Origin: an uncultured Myxococcales bacterium | GTDB taxonomy: Bacteria; Myxococcota_A; Polyangia; Polyangiales; Polyangiaceae | NCBI GenBank assembly: GCA_937902985.1 | Contig: CALFNG010000053.1 | Location: forward strand, 1-37,874 | DNA length: 37,874 nucleotides | Direction of reading: 5' to 3' | Part shown: one piece after another, positions 1-7,919 of the stretch | Numbering within the stretch: the stretch's first letter is position 1 | Layout of the letters: each line of letters opens with the position of its first letter | The notes under the pieces: model-generated | Databases searched by the model: none | What the model was told of the DNA's origin: nothing | The model's input: the letters and a program-made list of their open reading frames with translations, nothing else | Translations under genes and position numbers: made by a program

Positions 1-1246
1 GCCCCCGCCCCCCGCCGCGCCTGTACCGACCGTGACCGCTCCGGCGGTCGTCGTCGCACCGGTGGCTCCGGCTCCTGCGCCGGCTCCTCCCCCGGAGCCG
101 CCTCCTGCTGCCGCTGCGCCTCCGGCCGCGCCGGCGGCTCCCGCCGCCGCCCCTGCCGGCAACTGGTGGGACAAGTTCTCGGCCGATGCCTTCGTGGATG
201 CCTACGGAAACGTCAACTGGAACACGCCGAAGCCCCAGTTCCTCGTCGGCCTGCCCGTTCGCGCCTACGACCAGGTGCAGGGCTTCGCGCTCAACCAGAT
301 CGGCGTCAACGCGGCGTACTCGTCTGACAGCGTCGGCGGCACGGTCAGCCTTCGTTTCGGGCCGGAGGCTCTCCTCTACAACGTTCCGGCCGTCACCAAT
401 GGCACAGCCGACAACTCGTTCGGCATGCAGAACGTTCGTCAGGCCTACGCCACGCTCAAGGCGACCGACCAGATCACGTTCGACCTCGGCAAGTGGGATC
501 AGCCGTTCGGCTCGGAGGTCCCCGACTCGCAGCTCAACTTCTTCTACACGCGAAGCCTGCTCTTCCAGCTCAACCAGCCGGTGTTCTTCACCGGGCTCCG
601 CTTCGACTACGCGGCCTCGTCGATGGTCGATCTCAAGCTGTTCGCGGCGAACGGCTGGAACAACACCATCGACAACAACACCAGCAAGACGTTCGGCGGC
701 CAGCTGATGCTGAAGCCGATGGACAGCTTGATCTTCTACGTCGGCGGCGCGGCGGGTCCGGAGCAGACTGACTTCGCTCCCGCGGCGGGCACGGCCGGCG
801 CCGCCACGATCCCGGGCGCGGACAGCAACTGGCGCGAGATCATCGACCTCGTCGTCGACTACAACCCGACGTCGACGCTGAGCTTCGCGCTCAACGGTGA
901 CTTCGACAACGAGTCCAACTTCGGCGGCAGCACGCAATCAGAGTCGTGGTACGGCGTGAACCTCGGCATCAAGTACGTCGTGGCCGACCCCTTCGCGATC
1001 GCCCTTCGCGGCGAATACTTCGGGGACAATCACGGCGGTATCGTGCCGAGCGATGGCAAGGGCGGATCGGCCGGCGTCGAGTCGGGAACGCTCACGCTCT
1101 CGTACGTCGTGGCGAGCCACCTGACGCTCATGCTCGACAATCGCATCGACATCTCGAATAACCCGATGTTCCCCTCGTTGACGCCAGGCAACCTGGAGAA
1201 GACGCTCTTCACGACCACCCTCGGCGCGATCATCGCGACGAAGTAG
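1..1246 (+). CDS. OmpL-like beta-barrel porin, 5' end outside window
   Basis: The reading frame is open from the first base, so the true start and signal peptide lie upstream; the GTG at 32 is only the first internal start codon. The visible part opens with about 40 residues rich in Ala and Pro (a flexible periplasmic or surface linker), then from NWWDKFSADAF runs about 360 residues of alternating polar/aromatic strands with repeated short Gly/Asn turns. Segments such as LDLGKWDQPFGSE-type strands, the LFQLNQPVFFTGLRF strand and the stretch to the C-terminus match putative beta-barrel porin-2 (OmpL-like) proteins. It should sit in the outer membrane as a diffusion channel; the substrate cannot be read from sequence. 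A hairpin terminator directly downstream separates it from the guanidine locus. Family call is fairly sure, substrate unknown. Confidence 0.8.
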   Translation, partial: PPPPAAPVPTVTAPAVVVAPVAPAPAPAPPPEPPPAAAAPPAAPAAPAAAPAGNWWDKFSADAFVDAYGNVNWNTPKPQFLVGLPVRAYDQVQGFALNQIGVNAAYSSDSVGGTVSLRFGPEALLYNVPAVTNGTADNSFGMQNVRQAYATLKATDQITFDLGKWDQPFGSEVPDSQLNFFYTRSLLFQLNQPVFFTGLRFDYAASSMVDLKLFAANGWNNTIDNNTSKTFGGQLMLKPMDSLIFYVGGAAGPEQTDFAPAAGTAGAATIPGADSNWREIIDLVVDYNPTSTLSFALNGDFDNESNFGGSTQSESWYGVNLGIKYVVADPFAIALRGEYFGDNHGGIVPSDGKGGSAGVESGTLTLSYVVASHLTLMLDNRIDISNNPMFPSLTPGNLEKTLFTTTLGAIIATK

Positions 1247-1269
1247 TCTCGAAACAATCGCAAGTCCCG

Positions 1270-1304
1270 ATCGGGGCGCCGCATTCGCGGCGCCCCGATT
1301 GTCT
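1270..1304 (+). terminator. Rho-independent terminator of the porin gene
   Basis: A perfect 12-bp inverted repeat (1270-1281 with 1288-1299), extended to 13 bp by a C-G pair, closes a 4-base loop and is followed by TGTCTTTT. It lies 24 bases after the porin stop and ahead of the allophanate hydrolase start, so the two genes are separate transcription units. Confidence 0.85.
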
Positions 1305-1345
1305 TTTGTGGCGAAGCCGCCGAGTCCCTTGCTAGTGACGAGGGC

Positions 1346-3187
1346 ATGTCGCTCGCTGAGCTCTCTCTCGCGTTCGAGCCGCTCCGCGCGGCCTACCGCG
1401 CCGGCACGTGCACGCCGCACGACGTCGTCGACGAGGTCGTGGCCCGCATCGATCGCGATCGCGAGCGTATCCAGCACGTGTGGCTCCACCGCGTCGGCGC
1501 CAGCGATCTTCACGCAGGCGTCGATCGCATGCTCGCGCGAGCCGCGTCGGGTCAACCGGCCGCGCTCCTCGGAATCCCCTTCGCCGTCAAGGACAACATC
1601 GACGTCGCCGGAGTGCCGACGACGGTCGCCTGTCCGGCGCTCGCGTACACGCCGCCTGCGTCGGCTCCTGTCGTGCAGCGCCTGATCGACGCCGGCGCGA
1701 TCTTCATCGGCAAGCTGAACCTCGACCAGCTCGCAACAGGCCTCGTGGGCGCTCGCTCGCCCTATGGGACTCCAACGAACCCCTTCAACGCGGCCATGAT
1801 CCCCGGAGGCTCGAGCTCCGGCTCCGGCGTCGCGGTGGCCGCCGGCCAGGTGAGCTTCGCCCTCGGCACCGACACCGCCGGCTCGGGGCGCGTGCCCGCG
1901 GGCTTCAACAACGTGGTCGGCCTCAAGCCCACGCGCGGCGCGCTGAGCACGCGCGGCGTCGTGCCCGCGTGCCGCTCGTTCGACTGCGTGACCGTGTTCT
2001 CGCTCACCGTCGAAGACGCGTGCGCCGTGGCCAACGTCGCCAAGCAATGGGACGCGCTCGATCCGTTCTCGCGCAGCGACGCGCAGGCCATCGAGTTCGA
2101 TCCCACGGCGTCGAAGGGGCCGTGGCGCATAGGCGTGCCCTCGCGCGAGCAGCTCGTCTTCCACGGCGACGAGCAGGCGCGTGCGATGTTCGATGCAGCG
2201 ATCGAGCGATTCCGGGCCCTGGGCTGCACCCTCGTCGACGTCGATCTCGGACCGTTTCGAGGTGCCGGCGAGATGCTCTACGGCGGGGCGTGGGTGGCCG
2301 AGCGGCTCTTCGCCGGCGGCGAGCTCCTCGAGCGCGACCCCGACGCGCTCGTTCCGGTCGTTCGTGACATCATCGCCGACGCCAGGAGGGTGTCAGCGCG
2401 CGACGTCTTCGAGGCCAGCTACCGCCTCCACGCGCTCCGGCAATCTGCCGAGGCCACGTGGCGCACCATCGACGCCATGCTCGTCCCAACGACGCCGACG
2501 ATCTATCGCGTCGACGAGGTCCTCGCCAACCCGCGCGCTCTCAACTCGAATCTCGGCGTGTACACGACGTTCGGCAACCTCATGGACCTCGCGGCGATCG
2601 CCGTGCCGAACGGGTTCCGAGCCGACGGCATGCCCTCGGGCGTGCAGCTCATCGGGCCGAGGGGCAGCGACGCGACGCTCGCCGCCGCCGCGCGCGCGCA
2701 TCACCGCAAGCTCGGCGGCACGATGGGCGCCACCGGACACGCGCTCGTGCAATCCGACACGACCTCGGCCGGCATCGCCGCCTCCGCACGGCACGCCGTG
2801 GTGGTCGTCGGCGCTCACCTGAGCGGCCAGCCGTTGAATCACCAGCTCGTGGGGCTCGGCGGAACGCTCGTTCGCGCCACGGTGACCGCGCCGCGCTACC
2901 GCCTCTACGCGCTCCGCGGGACCGTACCTCCCAAACCGGGGCTCGTTCGCGTGCGCGAAGGCGGCGTGCCCATCGAGGTCGAGATCTGGTCGCTCGACAC
3001 CCGATCGTTCGGCGCCTTCGTCAGCGCGATCGCGCGCCCGCTGTGCATCGGGACGATCGAGCTCGAAGGTGGCACCTTCGCGCAAGGGTTCCTCTGCGAG
3101 AGCGACGCCGTGGCCGACGCGACCGACATTTCGCAGCACGGCGGGTGGCGCGGTTTCCTCAGCCGACAAAACGCTATTTCGGGGTAG
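1346..3187 (+). CDS. atzF: Allophanate hydrolase
   Basis: Hydrolyses allophanate to ammonia and CO2 in the cytoplasm, the last step of guanidine, urea (carboxylase route) and cyanurate breakdown. At 613 residues it has the two-domain length of AtzF/DUR1,2-type enzymes: an amidase-signature domain (about 1-440) and a C-terminal allophanate-hydrolase domain (about 465-600). The catalytic triad is intact: Lys82 in AVKDN, cis-Ser156 at the start of the GGSSSGSG motif, and nucleophile Ser180 in DTAGSGRVPA, with the 74- and 24-residue spacings expected of the family. The ATG at 1346 has a GAGG just upstream. It is encoded ahead of the transporter and carboxylase genes rather than after them, 114 bases from the next gene, so it may have its own promoter or be the first gene of one long operon. 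Confidence is high. Confidence 0.95.
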   Translation: MSLAELSLAFEPLRAAYRAGTCTPHDVVDEVVARIDRDRERIQHVWLHRVGASDLHAGVDRMLARAASGQPAALLGIPFAVKDNIDVAGVPTTVACPALAYTPPASAPVVQRLIDAGAIFIGKLNLDQLATGLVGARSPYGTPTNPFNAAMIPGGSSSGSGVAVAAGQVSFALGTDTAGSGRVPAGFNNVVGLKPTRGALSTRGVVPACRSFDCVTVFSLTVEDACAVANVAKQWDALDPFSRSDAQAIEFDPTASKGPWRIGVPSREQLVFHGDEQARAMFDAAIERFRALGCTLVDVDLGPFRGAGEMLYGGAWVAERLFAGGELLERDPDALVPVVRDIIADARRVSARDVFEASYRLHALRQSAEATWRTIDAMLVPTTPTIYRVDEVLANPRALNSNLGVYTTFGNLMDLAAIAVPNGFRADGMPSGVQLIGPRGSDATLAAAARAHHRKLGGTMGATGHALVQSDTTSAGIAASARHAVVVVGAHLSGQPLNHQLVGLGGTLVRATVTAPRYRLYALRGTVPPKPGLVRVREGGVPIEVEIWSLDTRSFGAFVSAIARPLCIGTIELEGGTFAQGFLCESDAVADATDISQHGGWRGFLSRQNAISG

Positions 3188-3301
3188 CTGCTGGTCGCGC
3201 TCAGCGTCGGGCAGCGGCGGCAAGGCTGCAATCGCGCGCTATTGCCGAAGCGCAAACCAGACGAAACGCGACCGAAACTTGCGCCGGGCCATACATCGGC
3301 G

Positions 3302-4351
3302 ATGGCAAGATTCCTGGTTCCGTTCGCGTTCGTCTTCGCGTTATTCGGCTGTAGCAAAGACAGCCCCGATTCGACTTCAGCGGCGCCGGCAGCACCGGCC
3401 ATGAGCGCCAGCGCCGCAATGTCGGCTCCGACGCCGGCGCCCGCAAAGACCCCGCTGAGGGTGGCGTACAGCGACTGGCCCGGTTGGACCGCGTTCGAAG
3501 TGGGCATTCAGAAGGGTTGGTTCAAGGAGGCCGGCATCGACGTCGAGTTCTCTTGGGCCGACTACGGCGCGACGCTCGACAACTTCTCCGCAGGCAAGGC
3601 CGACGCGGTCATGGTCACCAACGGCGACGCGCTCGTCACCGGCGCGAGCGGCGCCAAGAGCAAGATGATCCTGCTCACCGACTACAGCAATGGCAACGAC
3701 AAGGTCGTCGGCCGGCCGGGCATCAAGTCGTTCAAGGATCTCAAGGGAAAGAAGATCGGCCTCGAGGCCACACTCGTCGAGCACCTTCTCTTCTTGAAGG
3801 GCTGCGAGAAAAATGGTGTCGACCCGAAGACGGTGACGATCGTCGGAACGAAGACCAACGACACGCCGCAAGTGCTGACCACGAAGCAGGTCGACGCGAT
3901 CGCCGCCTGGTACCCGGTGGCGAGCCAGGCGCTCACCGCCGTCCCCGGCTCGACGCCGCTCTTCACCAGCGCCGACGTTCCGGGCCTCATCTACGACGCC
4001 GTGGCCGTCAGCCCGACGAGCCTCGCGACGCGGCACGAAGACTGGGTCAAGTTCGTCAAGGTCTGGTACAAAATCTCGGACTACGTTCGCGACCCGAAGA
4101 CGCAAGGCGACGCGGTGGCGATCATGGCCGCCAAGGCCGGCGCCAAGGTCGAGGAGTACCAGGCCGCGATGCCAGGCACGTATTTCCTCTCGCTTGCCGA
4201 AGCCAAGGCTCACTACAAGAAGGGCGACGGCCTCGACTCGCTCTACGGGTCCAGCAAGGTCGCCAACGACTTCAACGTCACCAACAAGGTCTACAAGGAC
4301 GCTCAGCCCATCGACGAATACATCGATTCGAGCATCGTCGACTCGCTGTAA
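3302..4351 (+). CDS. ABC importer substrate-binding lipoprotein (NitT/TauT type, probably guanidine)
   Basis: Periplasmic binding protein of the importer encoded by the next two genes. The ATG at 3302 is preferred over an upstream in-frame start at 3242 because it gives a clean lipoprotein signal: a short positive start, a Phe/Val/Ala-rich core and the lipobox LFGC, with Cys18 as the lipidated residue. An Ala/Pro/Ser-rich tether follows, then a NMT1/TauA-like domain starting near TPLRVAYSDWPG and including FSAGKADAVMVTNGDAL. This branch is regularly found next to urea-carboxylase-like genes. No convincing ribosome site is seen at the start. The ligand is inferred from context to be guanidine or a related C-N compound; binding residues cannot be assigned without a structure. 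Length (349 aa) is normal. Confidence 0.88.
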   Translation: MARFLVPFAFVFALFGCSKDSPDSTSAAPAAPAMSASAAMSAPTPAPAKTPLRVAYSDWPGWTAFEVGIQKGWFKEAGIDVEFSWADYGATLDNFSAGKADAVMVTNGDALVTGASGAKSKMILLTDYSNGNDKVVGRPGIKSFKDLKGKKIGLEATLVEHLLFLKGCEKNGVDPKTVTIVGTKTNDTPQVLTTKQVDAIAAWYPVASQALTAVPGSTPLFTSADVPGLIYDAVAVSPTSLATRHEDWVKFVKVWYKISDYVRDPKTQGDAVAIMAAKAGAKVEEYQAAMPGTYFLSLAEAKAHYKKGDGLDSLYGSSKVANDFNVTNKVYKDAQPIDEYIDSSIVDSL

Positions 4352-4366
4352 GCGGCGGAGGTCCCC

Positions 4367-5452
4367 ATGGCATCGCTCGCTCCTCGGCCTACGGGAACGC
4401 ATCGCCGGAGTGGCCAGCTCGACCACCTGATCGGCATTCGCAAAGATGTCCCGCCGCGGCTGAGGAGCGTCCTCTTCGTACTCTCGTTCGTCTTGCCGCT
4501 TCTCACGTGGAGCGTCATCTCGTACGTGCCGTTCGTCTGGCACCCGTTCGTCAAGGTCGAGAACCCGGGTTCGGTCTCGTATTTCGAGCCCGGGATGCTC
4601 GTCGAGTGCGACGTCTTCGCCGACGAGAACAGGACCGCGCGCGCCGAAGGCCGAGCCTCTGCCACGGGGTCGCGGGCGAACCCGCTCTATCTGCCGGCTC
4701 CGCACGAGGTCGCGCGTGCGCTCTACGTCGCCTTCAAGACGCCCCCTCGCCTCCCCAGCGAGCCGTGGCTCCACGAGAGCCTCTGGCACAGCATCCAGGT
4801 CATCTTCTGGGGGTTCGCGCTCTCGTCGCTCCTCGGCGTGCCCATCGGCATCCTATGCGGTACGTTCCCGTTCTTCTCCAAGCTCTCGGAGCCGTTCCTC
4901 GAGTTCTTTCGTTACCTGCCGGCCCCCGCGTTCGGCGCCCTGGCCGTAGCCGTGCTCGGCATTTACGACGGGCCCAAGATCGCGATCATCTTCATCGGAA
5001 CGTTCTTCCAGCAGGTGCTGGTGGTGGCGAACACCACGCGCAAGCTCGACCCGTCGCTGCTCGAAGCGGCGCAGACGCTGGGCGCGAACCGCTCGCAGCT
5101 GCTCTTCAAGGTGGTCGTGCCGGGCATCATCGTCGATCTCTATCTCGACATGCGCATCTTGCTCGGTTGGGCGTGGACCTACCTCATCGTGGCGGAGCTC
5201 ATTGGCACGATGTCGGGCATCTCGTATTTCATCAACCAGCAGGCGCGCTACCGCAACTACCAGAACGTCTTCGCCGCGATCTTCATCATCGGGTTCATCG
5301 GCCTCGGGTGCGACGTGATCCTCGGGCAGATCGGCGCGAAGCTCTTCCCGTGGCGCGCGGCGCAGAGCAAGACGCCGGCGACCGCGCTCTTCCGCCGGCT
5401 GGCCGGCGGCAAGAAGGCGGAGCCCGAAGGTCCGACGACGCAACCGGCGTGA
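4367..5452 (+). CDS. ABC importer permease
   Basis: Inner-membrane subunit of the importer, a BPD_transp_1 protein of the nitrate/sulfonate/taurine group. An N-terminal membrane helix (about 34-56) is followed by a roughly 70-residue periplasmic insert containing polar and charged residues (about 57-125), then the five-helix core. The EAA loop that docks with the ATPase is visible at about 233-253 (EAAQTLGANRSQLL, then VPG). The periplasmic insert after helix 1 is longer than in minimal TauC-type permeases and is typical of the urea-carboxylase-linked branch. The start lies 15 bases after the binding-protein stop and the stop 13 bases before the ATPase start, so the three are one operon. Confidence 0.92.
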   Translation: MASLAPRPTGTHRRSGQLDHLIGIRKDVPPRLRSVLFVLSFVLPLLTWSVISYVPFVWHPFVKVENPGSVSYFEPGMLVECDVFADENRTARAEGRASATGSRANPLYLPAPHEVARALYVAFKTPPRLPSEPWLHESLWHSIQVIFWGFALSSLLGVPIGILCGTFPFFSKLSEPFLEFFRYLPAPAFGALAVAVLGIYDGPKIAIIFIGTFFQQVLVVANTTRKLDPSLLEAAQTLGANRSQLLFKVVVPGIIVDLYLDMRILLGWAWTYLIVAELIGTMSGISYFINQQARYRNYQNVFAAIFIIGFIGLGCDVILGQIGAKLFPWRAAQSKTPATALFRRLAGGKKAEPEGPTTQPA

Positions 5453-5465
5453 GGGGGAGACGGTC

Positions 5466-6425
5466 ATGACTTCAGCCGCACACCCCTTGACCCCCGGCTT
5501 GACCCCCACCGGCGCACCGGACGCCCACGCCGACGAGCTGACACTCCCGAGTCACCTCGATCGAGCGCCCGAAGTGCACGCCCGGTTCGAGCGTCTCTAT
5601 CAGAGGCCGGTCTCGCTCGAAGTGGCCGAGCTCGGGCGGACGTTCCACGCGGAGCAAGGGCGCGTCGTCGCGCTCGACCGCATCTCGTTCAAGGCGCACA
5701 AGCGCGAGTTCGTGTGCCTCATCGGCGCCTCGGGATGCGGCAAGTCGACCTTGATTCGCATCCTCGCGGGTCTCGATAGCCCGACTTCGGGCGCCGTGCT
5801 CCTCGACGGTCATGAGGTCCGCGGACCGGGCAGCGACCGAGGCATGGTCTTTCAGGGGTACACCCTCTTCCCCTGGCGGACCGTGCTCGACAATGTCACC
5901 TTCGGGCTCGAGGTCGGCGGAATGTCGGGGCTCAAGGCCAAGCAACAGGCCCGCGAGTGGATCGATCTCGTAGGGCTGTCACGCTTCGCGGGCGCCTACC
6001 CGCACCAGCTCTCGGGGGGCATGAAGCAGCGCGTCGCGATCGCGCGCGCGCTGGCCAATCATCCGCGCATCTTGCTCATGGATGAGCCCTTCGGCGCGCT
6101 CGACGCCCAGACCCGCGCGCAGATGCAGTCGTACCTGATGCAGATCTGGCGGCAGGTCGACATCACGATCGTCTTCGTGACCCATGACCTCGACGAGGCC
6201 ATTTACCTGGCCGATCGAATCGTCGTACTGGGTCCGAACCCGGGGCGCGTGCTCGAGGTCATCGAGGTGCCCGTCCCGCGACCGCGTGAAGTCGGGCAGT
6301 ACCTCTGCGAGTCGTTCCTGGCCACCAAGCGTCACCTCGAGAGCCTGATCCACGGGCAGCGAACCGCGCCCGTGGAGACGCTCCCGAAGTTCAGGCACGA
6401 GTACCCCGATCACGACGTTCAGTGA
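5466..6425 (+). CDS. ABC importer ATP-binding protein
   Basis: Cytoplasmic ATPase that powers the importer. All motifs are intact: Walker A GASGCGKST at 87-95, Q-loop in VFQGYTLFPW, signature LSGGMKQR at 182-189, Walker B ILLMDEP with Asp206 and catalytic Glu207, D-loop FGALDAQ, and the switch His in FVTHDLDEA. It resembles the TauB/SsuB group. The N-terminus has about 50 extra residues before the ABC domain, rich in Pro and His, which could be an extension or could mean that the real start is later. Spacing of 13 bases from the permease gene supports co-transcription. Confidence 0.95.
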   Translation: MTSAAHPLTPGLTPTGAPDAHADELTLPSHLDRAPEVHARFERLYQRPVSLEVAELGRTFHAEQGRVVALDRISFKAHKREFVCLIGASGCGKSTLIRILAGLDSPTSGAVLLDGHEVRGPGSDRGMVFQGYTLFPWRTVLDNVTFGLEVGGMSGLKAKQQAREWIDLVGLSRFAGAYPHQLSGGMKQRVAIARALANHPRILLMDEPFGALDAQTRAQMQSYLMQIWRQVDITIVFVTHDLDEAIYLADRIVVLGPNPGRVLEVIEVPVPRPREVGQYLCESFLATKRHLESLIHGQRTAPVETLPKFRHEYPDHDVQ

Positions 6426-6484
6426 CGCCACTCTGAATCACGAGCGGCATCGCACGCGCCGCGCAATCAACCACGGACAGGGTC

Positions 6485-7207
6485 ATGGCAGCGTCTTCGG
6501 AGCGATTCATCTATCGAGAAGACCTCGCGGCCGGCGGGGGCTGGTCCGGCGTCCTCAAACGGCATCAGATCTTGCGGATCACCGATTCGCTCGGAGGCGG
6601 GAACGTCGCCGCGCTCTTCTACAACCGCGAAGACCCGCTCGAGCGCTACAACATGCCCGACACGCTCAAGGCGCAGTACACCGCCTTCGTCACGCAGGGG
6701 CGCGTCTTGCTGTCGGACATGGGGCGCGTGCTCTGCTCGGTGGTGGCGGACACGTGCGGCTGGCACGACACGCTCACCGGGCACTCCGACTCCTCGCTCG
6801 TGGCCGCGAAGTACGGGCGCAAGCGCTACCAGGAAGCCCGGAACGACTTTCACCGCAACGCGCGCGACAACTTCCTCGTCGAGCTCGGCAAGTACGGCCT
6901 CGGCAAGGCAGACATCGTGCCCAGCGTGAACTTCTTCAGCAAGGTGACCGCCGACGCGGAGGGGCGCTTTGCGTTCGCGCCCGGCCACTCGCGCCCCGGA
7001 TCGTACGTCGAGCTCCGCGCCGAGATGAACGTGCTTGTCGTGCTCGCCGCCGTGCCCCACGCGCTGGATCCGGCGCCGACGTACCTCCCCCGCCCGGTCG
7101 AACTCGTCGTGGTCGCAGGCGATCCGCCGCCGGCCGACGACCCGTGCCGCGTCTCACGCGAAGAGACGAAGCGCGCGTTCGAGAACACCGAGCGCTATTT
7201 CGCGTGA
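6485..7207 (+). CDS. DUF1989 protein, probable carboxyguanidine deiminase subunit (urea carboxylase-associated protein 2 type)
   Basis: A 240-residue DUF1989 protein with family segments [35 protein letters not shown] and a NFFSKV strand before the [13 protein letters not shown] block. Genes of this family travel in pairs between the ABC importer and a urea-carboxylase-like enzyme. Published work on such pairs (CgdA/CgdB) identified them as a two-subunit carboxyguanidine deiminase that converts carboxyguanidine to allophanate and ammonia. Compared with its partner it lacks the Cys-containing C-terminal motif ([12 protein letters not shown]), suggesting that it is the non-catalytic or structural half; that is an inference. 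AGGG lies before the ATG. It follows the ATPase gene by 59 bases. Confidence 0.88.
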   Translation: MAASSERFIYREDLAAGGGWSGVLKRHQILRITDSLGGGNVAALFYNREDPLERYNMPDTLKAQYTAFVTQGRVLLSDMGRVLCSVVADTCGWHDTLTGHSDSSLVAAKYGRKRYQEARNDFHRNARDNFLVELGKYGLGKADIVPSVNFFSKVTADAEGRFAFAPGHSRPGSYVELRAEMNVLVVLAAVPHALDPAPTYLPRPVELVVVAGDPPPADDPCRVSREETKRAFENTERYFA

Positions 7208-7268
7208 GACGTCCCGTCGACCCGGACACCCAGGTAGCAACGCAGCCGCAGGTAAAAGCGTGACGGAT

Positions 7269-7913
7269 ATGAGTCTCGTCGAAAGCTCTCTCGACCCGGT
7301 CCGCGCCCTTCGAAGCGAGGTCGTGCTCGCAGGCGAGGCCTGGCTCGGTCGCATCGAGCGTGGCCGCATCTTTCGCATCGTCGACCTCGACGGCAACCAG
7401 GCCGTCGACACCCTCTTCTTCGACGCCGCCGATCCGCGTAACCGCTACAGCGCGGTCGACACGATCCGCGCCCAGGGCAGCCTGTACCTGTCGACGGGCT
7501 CGCGGCTCCTGTCGGGCGACGGGGACCCGTTGCTCACGATCGTGGCCGACACCTGCGGCCGCCACGACACCATCGGCGGCGCCTGCTCGTCGGAGAGCAA
7601 CACGGTGCGCTACGGACACCACACGAAGTCGATGCACAGCTGCCGCGACAGCTTTCTCCTCGCTGCCGCGCGCGCAGGCATCCCGCTGACGAAGCGCGAC
7701 ATGGCGCCGAACATCAACTTCTTCATGAACGTGCCCGTGACACCCGAGGGGGGCCTCACGTTCGCCGACGGCATCTCCGGCGGCGGCAAGTACGTCGAGA
7801 TGCGCGCCGAGACCGACGTGCTGTGCCTCATCTCGAACTGCCCGCAGCTCAATAACCCGTGCAACGCTTACAACCCCACGCCCATTCGCGTCATCGTCTG
7901 GGAAGGCTCCTGA
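7269..7913 (+). CDS. DUF1989 protein, probable carboxyguanidine deiminase subunit (urea carboxylase-associated protein 1 type)
   Basis: Second member of the DUF1989 pair, 214 residues. It shares with its neighbour the VADTCGRHD motif, the NFFMNV strand and the [11 protein letters not shown] block, and also has the C-terminal [17 protein letters not shown] motif rich in Cys that is a hallmark of this subfamily and likely helps form the metal or active site. Expected role with its partner: deimination of carboxyguanidine to allophanate, feeding allophanate hydrolase. The ATG at 7269 is chosen; a GTG at 7260 would add three residues, and anything further upstream overlaps the previous gene without family similarity. 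Only 6 bases separate it from the carboxylase gene. Confidence 0.9.
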   Translation: MSLVESSLDPVRALRSEVVLAGEAWLGRIERGRIFRIVDLDGNQAVDTLFFDAADPRNRYSAVDTIRAQGSLYLSTGSRLLSGDGDPLLTIVADTCGRHDTIGGACSSESNTVRYGHHTKSMHSCRDSFLLAAARAGIPLTKRDMAPNINFFMNVPVTPEGGLTFADGISGGGKYVEMRAETDVLCLISNCPQLNNPCNAYNPTPIRVIVWEGS

Positions 7914-7919
7914 CGGCCG

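Noticed and set aside
1247-3301. Guanidine riboswitch
   Set aside because: No ykkC landmark sequences or tandem ACGR loops found by eye in the two leaders; kept only as a negative observation.
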